This document shows positions 48,894-57,017 of a stretch of DNA of 64,000 bases, one piece after another. The position numbers and the translations under genes were made by a program. The notes under the pieces are model-generated. The model saw nothing but the letters and a program-made list of their open reading frames with translations. It made no database searches and was not told the origin of the DNA. Location of the stretch: NCBI RefSeq assembly GCF_003945345.1, contig NZ_AP019308.1, forward strand, positions 2,356,001-2,420,000, written 5' to 3'. The DNA is from Paenibacillus baekrokdamisoli (lineage in GTDB: Bacteria > Bacillota > Bacilli > Paenibacillales > Paenibacillaceae). Position 1 is the first letter of the stretch, and each line of letters starts with the position of its first letter.

Positions 48894-48949
48894 CTCTTCA
48901 ACACCTCCTGTTAAATGGTTTTTTGTGGTTTCCTCCGCCAAAATCATTT

Positions 48950-48989
48950 TTCGTCAAAACTTCGACCGAGCCGAAGCACCGTTGACGAA
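48950..48989 (-). promoter_or_regulatory. Hairpin in rpsB leader
   Basis: TTCGTCA/TGACGAA outer stem with an inner CTTCG/CGAAG stem, ~60 nt before the rpsB start and downstream of the promoter candidate. It could be an autoregulatory S2-binding site; no class is assigned. Confidence 0.4.
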
Positions 48990-49022
48990 ATTAATCGGCG
49001 TGTGTTTTTAACACCGTCAATT

Positions 49023-49052
49023 ACTATACCATATCTATATACACCCGCGCAA
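49023..49052 (-). promoter_or_regulatory. Sigma-A promoter candidate for rpsB
   Basis: TTGCGC (49047-49052), an 18-bp spacer and TATAGT (49023-49028) on the minus strand. Confidence 0.5.
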
Positions 49053-49093
49053 CAGCTAACACATATAGCTTTTATATCTTAGTCATAAATTCT

Positions 49094-49657
49094 TTATTCT
49101 ACTTTGTTCTTCTTAAGCTCTGCTTGTACTTCAGAGGGCGGGATTGGTTTACCTGTTATAATGGTTTTAATTTCTTTCAGCGTTGGTTTGCCATCAAAAG
49201 CAAAATAGCCCGCACGTATTATGACTTTACGCATCAGGTTAATAAATGCTCGCCTATCCTTAATTACACCATTCTTCACAAGAAGATCGGCCGTTTCCGT
49301 CACACTTGAGTTCGGTGGAATACGCATAATGATTCGTTTTTCTTTTGATTCCGTCTGCTGGGTTACAGGCTTATCCTTAAAAACTTCTTTAACTGGGGCA
49401 GATTTTATTGGCTCTTCTGCACTCTTTGGCTCATTCTTGCTTGTACTTACCTTCATCTCAGCCTGTATACGTACCCGTTCTTCAGCCAAACGCTTATCCA
49501 AATCCGCCTGCGTGTAAGTGTTTGTCTGATCGGCCTCTTGTTTCTTATAATCGTTGAGGCTTGTAGCCTGACGTTCACCAATAAGCATGAGCTGAAGCAA
49601 AGCTGCACCTAAAATAATTCCGATGCCGAGCCCAAATAAAAATGGCCTTTTATTCAT
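49094..49657 (-). CDS. Membrane protein with MltG-like C-terminal subdomain
   Basis: A 187-residue protein with one N-terminal membrane helix (about 6-26), a polar, partly coiled middle, and a C-terminal ~75 residues (MRIPPNSSVTETADLLVKNG ... GKPTLKEIKTIITGKP) that resemble the LysM-like part of MltG/YceG endolytic transglycosylases. The MltG catalytic domain is missing, so enzymatic activity is unlikely. It overlaps the preceding SwrB-like gene by 8 nt and ends the flagellar/chemotaxis cluster. Function unknown. Confidence 0.75.
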   Translation of the reverse strand: MNKRPFLFGLGIGIILGAALLQLMLIGERQATSLNDYKKQEADQTNTYTQADLDKRLAEERVRIQAEMKVSTSKNEPKSAEEPIKSAPVKEVFKDKPVTQQTESKEKRIIMRIPPNSSVTETADLLVKNGVIKDRRAFINLMRKVIIRAGYFAFDGKPTLKEIKTIITGKPIPPSEVQAELKKNKVE

Positions 49658-50246
49658 CGCGCCCTGCTTCCTCCTGCTTGGACAACTGGAGAATAAGCTG
49701 CACTTCTCCTTTGTTTATGCCTAGTTTTTTTGCGATCGCTTCAACGGACTTCCCATTACTATGTAAGGCAAACAATTCGCTATATCTACTTCGGATTGTA
49801 GATATAGCTTCCGTGGGAGAGTTCTCCTCATAAGAACCTTCAACTGCTGGATTTTGTTCCATTACTGGAACTTGAGCCTGTGTTTTTTCGGTTATGAGAG
49901 TGGCAGTAAGCTCAGCAGTTTGATTGGCAGCAGATGCGACAGACATCTTTTTTTGCTCGGATAGCAATAACTCAAGTTCCGCACATCGCTTCTCAAGCTC
50001 ATTCATTCGCCCCTCGCGTTTCATAGTTTGGGATTGTGTCTCTTGCTGCGATTTAGTAACGAGTTCAACCATTTGGCGGTTGTCTGATTCTAAATTCTCC
50101 ATAAACTGTTCAAGTGCGGTCTCCATATTGCGGACCGTTACGGACTGATTATTGAGATCACGGTCGGATTTTTTTGATCGCGGCAGAACGGCTGAGCACA
50201 CAATTGCAATTGCTCCCAGCAGCATTATCGTTTGCCATGCTTCCAT
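49650..50246 (-). CDS. SwrB-like membrane protein (DUF6115)
   Basis: A 198-residue protein with an N-terminal membrane helix (about 5-22), a coiled-coil-prone middle (METALEQFMENLESDNRQMV ... RMNELEKRCAELELLLSEQK) and a C-terminal helix-turn-helix-like segment (GKSVEAIAKKLGINKGEVQL). Architecture and position between sigD and rpsB match B. subtilis SwrB, which promotes flagellar basal-body maturation. Sequence similarity outside this plan looks low, so orthology is inferred from locus. Confidence 0.75.
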   Translation of the reverse strand: MEAWQTIMLLGAIAIVCSAVLPRSKKSDRDLNNQSVTVRNMETALEQFMENLESDNRQMVELVTKSQQETQSQTMKREGRMNELEKRCAELELLLSEQKKMSVASAANQTAELTATLITEKTQAQVPVMEQNPAVEGSYEENSPTEAISTIRSRYSELFALHSNGKSVEAIAKKLGINKGEVQLILQLSKQEEAGRDE

Positions 50247-50279
50247 AATTACTCACCTGCTATTCGGTATGAGGTACGG

Positions 50280-50606
50280 CTAAAGAGAAATGTCAATGTG
50301 TTGTCCTTTATAAGGATGCTTTTGAATTTGTTCTACTTCGTCCTCAACTTGCTCTTTTTTTAATTTGCCTTGATTTTTGCGTTTTGGGAGAGAATGCGAC
50401 TCTCGATGCTGTTGATCGTGAATGCCAAGCTTTACATTATGTTCAATAGCTGTATTTTTACCTCGCAATAGCTCCGTTTGTTTTACCGTTTCGTTTTCCA
50501 ACCGGATTTGATTCATAACCGGCTTCTGCAAAGCATGACTTTGCTGCGAACTGGTTTCTGGGGCTCTTGGAATGGCCATTTGCAAGTCTATCGATCTGTA
50601 TGGCAT
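50280..50606 (-). CDS. Small hydrophilic hypothetical protein
   Basis: A 108-residue Gln/Lys/Glu-rich protein without membrane segments or recognised motifs. It starts MPYRSIDLQMAIPRAPETSS behind an excellent GGGGGAGGAAGAA site. It lies in line between the FapA-family gene and the SwrB-like gene with ~35-bp gaps, so it is most likely a translated part of the flagellar operon. I do not recognise it. Confidence 0.7.
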   Translation of the reverse strand: MPYRSIDLQMAIPRAPETSSQQSHALQKPVMNQIRLENETVKQTELLRGKNTAIEHNVKLGIHDQQHRESHSLPKRKNQGKLKKEQVEDEVEQIQKHPYKGQHIDISL

Positions 50607-50643
50607 TTCTTCCTCCCCCTTGCCTCATATCTCGAAAAAGGAA

Positions 50644-52050
50644 TTAAAGGTAAGGCGCCATCACAATATCTCCTTCCGAATAACGAAAGGAAACTCTTTG
50701 GGTTGGATCTTTTACAAAACGAGTATAACGGCCAATCACAATTTTAGTACCGCCATATATGATATTAACGGCATCCACTCTTGCACGATCAGTATCTTCA
50801 AGTGATTTCTCAATATCAAGTATTCGTTCACGTGTCATCGAGATTTCTTCAACAGCTTGACGTTTCGTTGCAGCTAACTTTGTACGCATAGCCAGTTTGT
50901 CTTGTGCTAATTGACCCATAGAGGCAAGTTGATCTAGAAGTGTAAGTGCTTTCTCTGTTTTATCTAGGTTCTCACTCAATGACTTTACTTGTGCTCTTAA
51001 TTCAGTCAGTTCTGTTCTAAGCTCAGGACGCACACCAACCTCAATGGCAGTGGCAGTTGACATCGTATTCCCAATGTTTCGAGCAACCACTCTTTCACCC
51101 GCTTGAATGGTTCCACCGACAATTAACCCTTTAGTTCCGCTGCAGATGACGTTTCGGCCAGCACGAACATGAGAATGCATAATACTTTGTGTGACCAAAA
51201 CATCTTCTGCCGCTGAAACGTTTCCATCCTGAATGAAGGAACTTTTCACGTTCTTGCCTGCACGAACATATCCTTTGTTACTAGCTAAAATGCCACTCGT
51301 CACTTCAATGGAGCCATCAGACTCCAACTCTGCTCCTTCGACGCCTCCGATAATACGGATATCACCTGAAGCCTTAATACGAAATCCTGTCAGGACATTA
51401 CCACGAATAACGACTGTACCGACAAAATCAATATTGCCTACATTATAATCAACATCACCATTGACCTCAAAAACTGGAAATACATTAATTTTGTTTTTGT
51501 CTGTTAAAGTGATGAGACCGTCAATAGCCGCATACAGCGCTGTTTGCTCGGGATTCAATACTACATTCTTACCAAGCTTAAAATAAGCCTCTTTGCCATT
51601 CTTACAAGCTATAGCTTCCCCTGTAACCGCTCTTCCCTCAGTTCCCGCGGTTGCCTTTATTCGCTCCGCAATTAGTTTACCTCGGGTTACATTCTTGAGC
51701 TGTGTAATTTCTTTAAAATCCACTTTGCCGCTCTCAAGCTCTACTGGACGGTGCAGCTCTTCTTTCATATCGTAAGAGAAACGAATTAATCCATCTTCCC
51801 CATTCGTTGAAGGGTCACCTTGAGCAATTGCCGTCTGGCTATAGAAGTAGGCACTTGGCTGGTTGGCTACTTTTTCTATTACATCCGTTTGTAAGCCATA
51901 ACGTACACCATGGCTCTTCACATATTCTTCTAATTCCGCAGCTGTACAGATGAAACTATCATCCGCAACGTTGAATTGGATAAAAGCGGTCAGTTTGTCC
52001 TGAGATATCTGCACGATGACAATTTTCTCTAGCGTTTCTGAAATCGACAA
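50644..52050 (-). CDS. FapA/DUF342 family protein
   Basis: A 468-residue protein of the DUF342 (flagellar assembly protein A) family. The N-terminal domain is followed by a beta-helical polymerising core rich in Val/Gly repeats (GDVDYNVGNIDFVGTVVIRG; GSIEVTSGILASNKGYVRAG), then a coiled-coil region (LRAQVKSLSENLDKTEKALT) and a short C-terminal domain. The TTG at 52050 behind GGGAGGG is preferred over a GTG at 52065. It sits directly after sigD, which supports a flagellar or motility role; the biochemical function is unknown. Confidence 0.87.
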   Translation of the reverse strand: MSISETLEKIVIVQISQDKLTAFIQFNVADDSFICTAAELEEYVKSHGVRYGLQTDVIEKVANQPSAYFYSQTAIAQGDPSTNGEDGLIRFSYDMKEELHRPVELESGKVDFKEITQLKNVTRGKLIAERIKATAGTEGRAVTGEAIACKNGKEAYFKLGKNVVLNPEQTALYAAIDGLITLTDKNKINVFPVFEVNGDVDYNVGNIDFVGTVVIRGNVLTGFRIKASGDIRIIGGVEGAELESDGSIEVTSGILASNKGYVRAGKNVKSSFIQDGNVSAAEDVLVTQSIMHSHVRAGRNVICSGTKGLIVGGTIQAGERVVARNIGNTMSTATAIEVGVRPELRTELTELRAQVKSLSENLDKTEKALTLLDQLASMGQLAQDKLAMRTKLAATKRQAVEEISMTRERILDIEKSLEDTDRARVDAVNIIYGGTKIVIGRYTRFVKDPTQRVSFRYSEGDIVMAPYL

Positions 52051-52075
52051 TTGGTTCCCTCCCACTCACTCTACA

Positions 52076-52861
52076 TCAATGCTCCATCAACTGATCCTTT
52101 TGCTTATCAAGTGCGCCGCGCAGTCTTAAAATCGCCTTAGAATGAAGCTGTGAAATACGTGATGGCGACAAACACATAACTTCCGCAATCTCACTAAGTG
52201 AAAGCTCATCATAATAGAATAAAGAAACCACGGTTCTCTCTTTCGCTGTCAATCGTTCGATCCCTCGAACTAAAGACTCCTTCAAGTAGAACTCATGTAC
52301 CTTATAGTCGGGATTCTTCGCTTTCTCATCTACGAGCAGTGATAGGCGAGTTTCCGATTCTTCTTCTCGAATCGGATCTTCAAGCGAACACACGGTAGTC
52401 ACAGCAATTTCTTGCAGCATATGTACAAACTCTTTCTCGCTAACCTCTAAATAGTGACTAATCTCAGCATCAGTAACCGAACGAAGATATTGCTGTTCCA
52501 AATGCTGATAAGCCTCTTCTATTTTTTTTGCTTTCTCTCGAACCGAACGCGGCACCCAGTCACCTTGACGTAAACCATCAATAATAGCGCCTCGAATTCG
52601 CCATGATGCATAGGTTTCGAATTGAAGTCCGCGTCTATAATCGAATTTCTCGATGGCATCGATTAAACCCATTACACCGTTGCTAGCGAGGTCATCCTTT
52701 GAGACGTTTTTTGGCAAACCAATAGCCATTCTGTTACTTACGTAATCAACCAACGTCAAATACTGTTCAATAAGACGTTTCTTGGCTTCAATATCTCCTT
52801 CTTCTTTCCACTTTTGCCAAATCTCGATGTTAGACAAATGAGGCGCTTTGGGCTCAATCAT
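52076..52861 (-). CDS. sigD: Flagellar/motility sigma factor SigD (FliA/WhiG family)
   Basis: A 261-residue sigma-28-type factor directing late flagellar, chemotaxis and autolysin genes. Region 2 contains LIDAIEKFDYRRGLQFETYASWRIRGAIIDGLR (about 74-106) for -10 recognition. Region 3 begins DWVPRSVREKAKKIEEA. Region 4 has LTAKERTVVSLFYYDELSLSEIAEVMCLSPSRISQLHSKA for -35 binding. It is 4 bp downstream of a small membrane-protein gene that follows cheD. Confidence 0.96.
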   Translation of the reverse strand: MIEPKAPHLSNIEIWQKWKEEGDIEAKKRLIEQYLTLVDYVSNRMAIGLPKNVSKDDLASNGVMGLIDAIEKFDYRRGLQFETYASWRIRGAIIDGLRQGDWVPRSVREKAKKIEEAYQHLEQQYLRSVTDAEISHYLEVSEKEFVHMLQEIAVTTVCSLEDPIREEESETRLSLLVDEKAKNPDYKVHEFYLKESLVRGIERLTAKERTVVSLFYYDELSLSEIAEVMCLSPSRISQLHSKAILRLRGALDKQKDQLMEH

Positions 52862-52865
52862 CGTC

Positions 52866-53297
52866 TCACCCTCCTGTCAGGTGACGTAGTGCCTTGGCAA
52901 GTTCTTCAGGCTCTTTATTTTGTGTTGAAACAAGCTTAGGCGGTGTGAGTGGCTGGAATGCCGAAGTTTCACTCTTCACGAGCTTTGTACTTCCATCCAA
53001 CGGCATTTTTAACAAATCATTCAATTCATCACTTTGATCCGGTGTTGAGAGATCTACGCTGTTCCCTTTGATATTCTCCGTCGACTCATCAATGGCTGTT
53101 ACAAAAGAGGGCGGCGTAGGCTGTAAAATGATAGCAACTGCAGCGCGAAATAAATAAGCTAAGAGAAAAAAGACAATAAATGCATACACACATCGAGTTG
53201 CAGTTACTTCTAATCCATTGCTGCCAAGTGAGAAAAGTAACGTTAACACGACTCCGCATATGCCGAGTGTAACATTCCAGCGCCATGTTCCGATCAT
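52866..53297 (-). CDS. Small membrane protein between cheD and sigD
   Basis: A 143-residue protein with two predicted membrane helices (about 8-27 and 34-58), then a hydrophilic, Pro/Ser/Glu-rich cytoplasmic or extracytoplasmic tail. No domain is recognised. The spacing of 1 bp from cheD and 4 bp to sigD shows it is a real operon gene. B. subtilis has no gene here, so it may be an accessory of this lineage. Confidence 0.75.
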   Translation of the reverse strand: MIGTWRWNVTLGICGVVLTLLFSLGSNGLEVTATRCVYAFIVFFLLAYLFRAAVAIILQPTPPSFVTAIDESTENIKGNSVDLSTPDQSDELNDLLKMPLDGSTKLVKSETSAFQPLTPPKLVSTQNKEPEELAKALRHLTGG

Positions 53298-53298
53298 G

Positions 53299-53793
53299 TT
53301 AAATCTCCTTTATTCCAAACTGGACGCTTCGGATCGATAGAATACCGCTATTACTATCTAGCTCAATCGTTCTACCATAGTTTCCACCTGTATCTTCTGC
53401 TGCAATTTTAATTCTTAACTTGTCCAGCATTTCTTTACAGGACTCCACGTTTCGCGGCCCTATTCTCATCGCATCGCTCTGTGATGTGAATGCAAACATT
53501 TGAGCACCACCGGCCATCTTCGCTATTAAACGGCTTGAATCAGCACCTGCACGCTTCATGCGCTCAATAAGATCTGGAATAGCTGTATCCGCAAATTTCG
53601 CAATATTAATAGAAGCTTCTCTAGCGATCTGCGAAGAAGGCAGCATGACATGCGCCATACCAGCGATTCGAGTTCGTTCATCGAACAAGGTTAACCCAAC
53701 GCAGGATCCGAGCCCGGTTGTTTTGAGCACAGCTCTGTCAGTTGCAATATTTAAATCCGCCATGCCCACTTTAACAATGTTTTGCTGTATCAT
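53299..53793 (-). CDS. cheD: Chemoreceptor glutamine deamidase CheD
   Basis: A 164-residue deamidase that converts receptor glutamines to glutamates and is regulated by CheC. The catalytic Cys and His are in GLGSCVGLTLFDERTRIAGMAHVMLPSS (about 27-54). The later KMAGGAQMF and IGPRNVES segments are conserved. Its start overlaps the cheC stop by 4 nt, as expected for two proteins that form a complex. Confidence 0.96.
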   Translation of the reverse strand: MIQQNIVKVGMADLNIATDRAVLKTTGLGSCVGLTLFDERTRIAGMAHVMLPSSQIAREASINIAKFADTAIPDLIERMKRAGADSSRLIAKMAGGAQMFAFTSQSDAMRIGPRNVESCKEMLDKLRIKIAAEDTGGNYGRTIELDSNSGILSIRSVQFGIKEI

Positions 53794-54413
53794 TCGTTAG
53801 GCACTCCCAAAGCGCTGAAAATTTTTTCGAACGATTCTGGATCTGGAATAAGGAAGAAATGTCCCTCTAACTCCTCGCGTCCTTCCAGAAACGTTGTATC
53901 GATCAACAACGCGGAGTCTCCCATTTCACCGTACTGCACGAGTCCATAACTCAATATGGCACCCGCCATGTCGATGGCTATAGCAGGAACGGTCGGTGAC
54001 ATTGACAATTGAGTGAAATCTGCCAATGAAGAAAGATAGGAACCAGCCAGAATATTGCCAATCTCAGATAACGCTGAATATTCCATTTCTGAATATCCAG
54101 ATTCGACCTGTGTTTCGATAGAAAGCAAACTTTTCAATAGTTTTCTGGCTGAGTTCTCTTCGATGATAAAAAACATATTTCCAGGAGCATCTCCTTCAAC
54201 ACGGAGAAAAACAGCAATGACTACCTGTTCATAACCACCAACTTTATCGGCGATTTGCTCAAACGGTATTAATCTTACGGTTGGGACATTCATATCAACT
54301 GGCTTATCCAGCAGCCTAGAAAGGGCTGTCGCTGCATTACCAGCTCCAATATTGCCAACTTCTTTTAAAACGTCCATTTTGAACGCTTCAAGCTTTTCTA
54401 GTGGGTTCACCAT
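53790..54413 (-). CDS. cheC: CheY-P phosphatase CheC
   Basis: A 207-residue CheC/FliY-type phosphatase that dephosphorylates CheY-P and controls CheD. Both active-site helices are present: LKEVGNIGAGNAATALSRLL near 16 and LSEIGNILAGSYLSSLADF near 113, each with the E-x2-N pair. The gene starts immediately after the cheW stop. Confidence 0.95.
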   Translation of the reverse strand: MVNPLEKLEAFKMDVLKEVGNIGAGNAATALSRLLDKPVDMNVPTVRLIPFEQIADKVGGYEQVVIAVFLRVEGDAPGNMFFIIEENSARKLLKSLLSIETQVESGYSEMEYSALSEIGNILAGSYLSSLADFTQLSMSPTVPAIAIDMAGAILSYGLVQYGEMGDSALLIDTTFLEGREELEGHFFLIPDPESFEKIFSALGVPNE

Positions 54414-54875
54414 TTATCCCTCGATCTGTTCAAGCTGGATAATTTCTTTTTTATTCAATACTTCAGAAAGGTTTAGCATAATGAGCAGTCGGTTATCACC
54501 AATCTTAGCTACACCGTGCAAATATTTCGCTTTAATGCCCCCAACCACTTCAGGCGGCAGATCTATACTATCTGTATCAATATCAATGACATCATTCGCA
54601 GCATCGACTATGAATCCAACCTCTAAGTCATTAACAGCGACAATGATAATACGAGAGCTCTCTGTAGGTTCAGTCTCCTGAAGTCCAAAACGACCCCGCA
54701 GATCAATAATAGGAAGAACAATGCCCCGCAGATTAATGACACCTTTAATGAAGGCAGGCGTTTTAGGCACTCGTGTAATTGGCATCATTCTTTCTATGGT
54801 ACGAACCTTCTCAACTTCAATTCCGTATTCTTCATCAGCAAGACCAAAAACGATGACTTTAATTTCTTCACTCAT
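54414..54875 (-). CDS. cheW: Chemotaxis coupling protein CheW
   Basis: A 153-residue adaptor linking receptors to CheA. The SH3-like CheW fold signatures EEYGIEVEKVRTIERMMPIT, GVINLRGIVLPIIDLRGRFG and a C-terminal KIGDNRLLIMLNLSEVL are present. It is placed 13 bp after cheA and adjacent to cheC. Confidence 0.96.
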   Translation of the reverse strand: MSEEIKVIVFGLADEEYGIEVEKVRTIERMMPITRVPKTPAFIKGVINLRGIVLPIIDLRGRFGLQETEPTESSRIIIVAVNDLEVGFIVDAANDVIDIDTDSIDLPPEVVGGIKAKYLHGVAKIGDNRLLIMLNLSEVLNKKEIIQLEQIEG

Positions 54876-54888
54876 TCGAAATCCCTCC

Positions 54889-56976
54889 TTATTTTATGAG
54901 AGCATTTGGATCAATGATTAAGGCAACCTGACCATCGCCTAATATAGTTGCGCCTGAGATCGCTTCAATGTTCGTCAAATATTTACCCAAAGATTTCAAC
55001 ACGATTTCACTCTGACCGATAAACTCGTCAACGGTTAAAGCGCCAATCTTGTCTCCTTTTCGAATGACGACAATCTCTGTCTCCGATTCTTCATCTTCAT
55101 TGAAAGAATTAGAGTCTAGTACATGACTTAAGGAAATAAGAGGAATGACCGTACCACGGTATTCAATCATTCGATTACCATGAATTTTACGAATTTGCTC
55201 ATTTTGGATAATACCCGTTTCTACGATAGAAGAAAGCGGGATTGCATATTTCTCATCACCCAGCTTAATGAGCATCGCCGAGATGATAGAAAGCGTAAGC
55301 GGCAATTGAATGGAGAATTTTGTGCCTTTACCTGGCTCAGACTCCACGCTAACATGACCGCCAAGTGAGGCAATTTTTGTCTTGACTACGTCCAACCCTA
55401 CTCCTCGGCCAGAAATATCAGAGATCTTATCAGCCGTACTAAAGCCAGCTGCAAAGATCAGCATATTAACTTCACTATCGGTTAATCGTTTCGCTTCATC
55501 TGCAGAAACTACACCATTCTTAACCGCAATTTCTTTGACCTTCTCACGATTAATGCCTCGTCCATCTTCTTCAACTTCGATAAAGACGTGGTTACCGCTA
55601 TGAAAAGCACGCAAGTTGACGGTACCTGTTTCGGATTTCCCTGCTGCTATTCGGTCAGCAACTGGTTCAATTCCATGGTCAAGCGAGTTCCTAATCAAAT
55701 GTACCAGTGGATCTCCGATTTCATCAATGACTGTACGATCAAGTTCCGTATCAGCACCCGAAATGACGAGTTCGATCTTCTTATCTAATGATTTGGCCAG
55801 ATCGCGTATCATACGAGGGAAACGGTTAAATACCGACTCTACCGGCACCATACGAAGTTTAAGCACAATACTTTGCAAGTCACTGCTCACCCGTGTCATA
55901 TGTTCCACGGTCTCAGTAAGATCAGCACGTTTTATTTCACTAGCTAGCTGCTCTAAACGAACCCGATCAATAAGTAATTCGCTGAATAGATTCATTAATG
56001 CATCTAAACGGTCAATATCGACCCGAATCGTACGTGAACCTCCCCCGCCTGATGTGGGCGAAGCTGCTGCAGGAGAGGCTGAAGGTCTGACTGCCGTCTG
56101 AGAAGCAGCAGCAGTTTGTGAAGCAGCTATCTCTTGAGCAGATAATGATGCCACTATCTGCGCTTTGCTATTTACAATAGAATCTGAACCAAGCTGTGCT
56201 AATGATTCTCGGTCTAGTGGAGTAATGACAGCTAGTTCAATCTCAGATACGGATTCTACGCCTCTTCGGAGCTCTTCCTCAGACACACTAGCGATCGTAA
56301 ATACAGTAAATGTACGATCAAACTTCTCCTGCTCAATGTCTTGTACACTTGGGTGAGATTTAATTATTTCGCCGTTACGCTCTAAGAAGTCAAATACCAT
56401 GTAAGCGCGAACTGCACGAAGCATACAATCCTCCCGAATCGTTACGACCACATGAAAGACGGAATGGCCTGCTTCAATGGATTGAAGCAATACAGAGGTC
56501 TGAAATTCATCCAGCATCGTTCCTGCATCAGAGATTCCAGTGCTCACTGGCATCTGCGCTGAAGCGACTTGCACTTGATTTGGCTTGTAGTCACTTTTAA
56601 CAATAGTTTGTAGAGAAGTTACGATGGCAGATACGTCAGCTTTACCCGTACCCCCATTGATAATGTCTTGAACCATTGTTTCAAGTGCGTCAAGCCCTTT
56701 GAATAAAGTGTCAAAAATGAAACTATCCATCTTAAGCTTATTATTACGGACAAGATCAAGCACATTCTCCATCTCGTGCGTGAGTGAGGCGAGATCTTCA
56801 AATCCCATCGTTGCCGACATCCCTTTAAGGGTATGGGCTGAACGGAAAATGACCTGAACGATGCTAATATCCTCTGGATCACTTTCAAGCTTAAGCAAAT
56901 TTTCATTGAGTGATTGAAGATGATCATTGGACTCATCAATAAACATTGATAAATAGTCATTCATATCCATTTCCAT
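54889..56976 (-). CDS. cheA: Chemotaxis histidine kinase CheA
   Basis: A 695-residue class II histidine kinase. P1 (Hpt) has phosphorylatable His48 in FRSAHTLKGMSATMGF. A P2 CheY/CheB-binding domain (about 150-265) is followed by an Ala/Ser/Pro linker, P3 dimerisation (about 310-375), and a P4 ATPase with HLIRNSLDHGIE (N box), DDGRG-like EEDGRGI and GRGVGLDVV (G boxes). P5, the CheW-like regulatory domain, is C-terminal. Three in-frame ATGs lie at the start; the first, at 56976, is 4-5 bases from GGAGGTG, so translation may begin at the second or third. Confidence 0.96.
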   Translation of the reverse strand: MEMDMNDYLSMFIDESNDHLQSLNENLLKLESDPEDISIVQVIFRSAHTLKGMSATMGFEDLASLTHEMENVLDLVRNNKLKMDSFIFDTLFKGLDALETMVQDIINGGTGKADVSAIVTSLQTIVKSDYKPNQVQVASAQMPVSTGISDAGTMLDEFQTSVLLQSIEAGHSVFHVVVTIREDCMLRAVRAYMVFDFLERNGEIIKSHPSVQDIEQEKFDRTFTVFTIASVSEEELRRGVESVSEIELAVITPLDRESLAQLGSDSIVNSKAQIVASLSAQEIAASQTAAASQTAVRPSASPAAASPTSGGGGSRTIRVDIDRLDALMNLFSELLIDRVRLEQLASEIKRADLTETVEHMTRVSSDLQSIVLKLRMVPVESVFNRFPRMIRDLAKSLDKKIELVISGADTELDRTVIDEIGDPLVHLIRNSLDHGIEPVADRIAAGKSETGTVNLRAFHSGNHVFIEVEEDGRGINREKVKEIAVKNGVVSADEAKRLTDSEVNMLIFAAGFSTADKISDISGRGVGLDVVKTKIASLGGHVSVESEPGKGTKFSIQLPLTLSIISAMLIKLGDEKYAIPLSSIVETGIIQNEQIRKIHGNRMIEYRGTVIPLISLSHVLDSNSFNEDEESETEIVVIRKGDKIGALTVDEFIGQSEIVLKSLGKYLTNIEAISGATILGDGQVALIIDPNALIK

Positions 56977-57017
56977 GCACCTCCTGTTTGAATGGTTGCT
57001 ATGCGAAAATGTATGCG

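Noticed and set aside
48950..49093. A terminator ending the flagellar operon before rpsB
   Set aside because: No hairpin followed by a T-run lies between the MltG-like gene stop and the rpsB promoter candidate; the hairpin at 48950-48989 is downstream of that promoter and has no suitable T-run context for termination.
55616..56101. A 161-residue plus-strand frame opposite cheA
   Set aside because: Ser/Arg/Thr-rich antisense shadow of a conserved gene, without a ribosome-binding site or recognisable domain.
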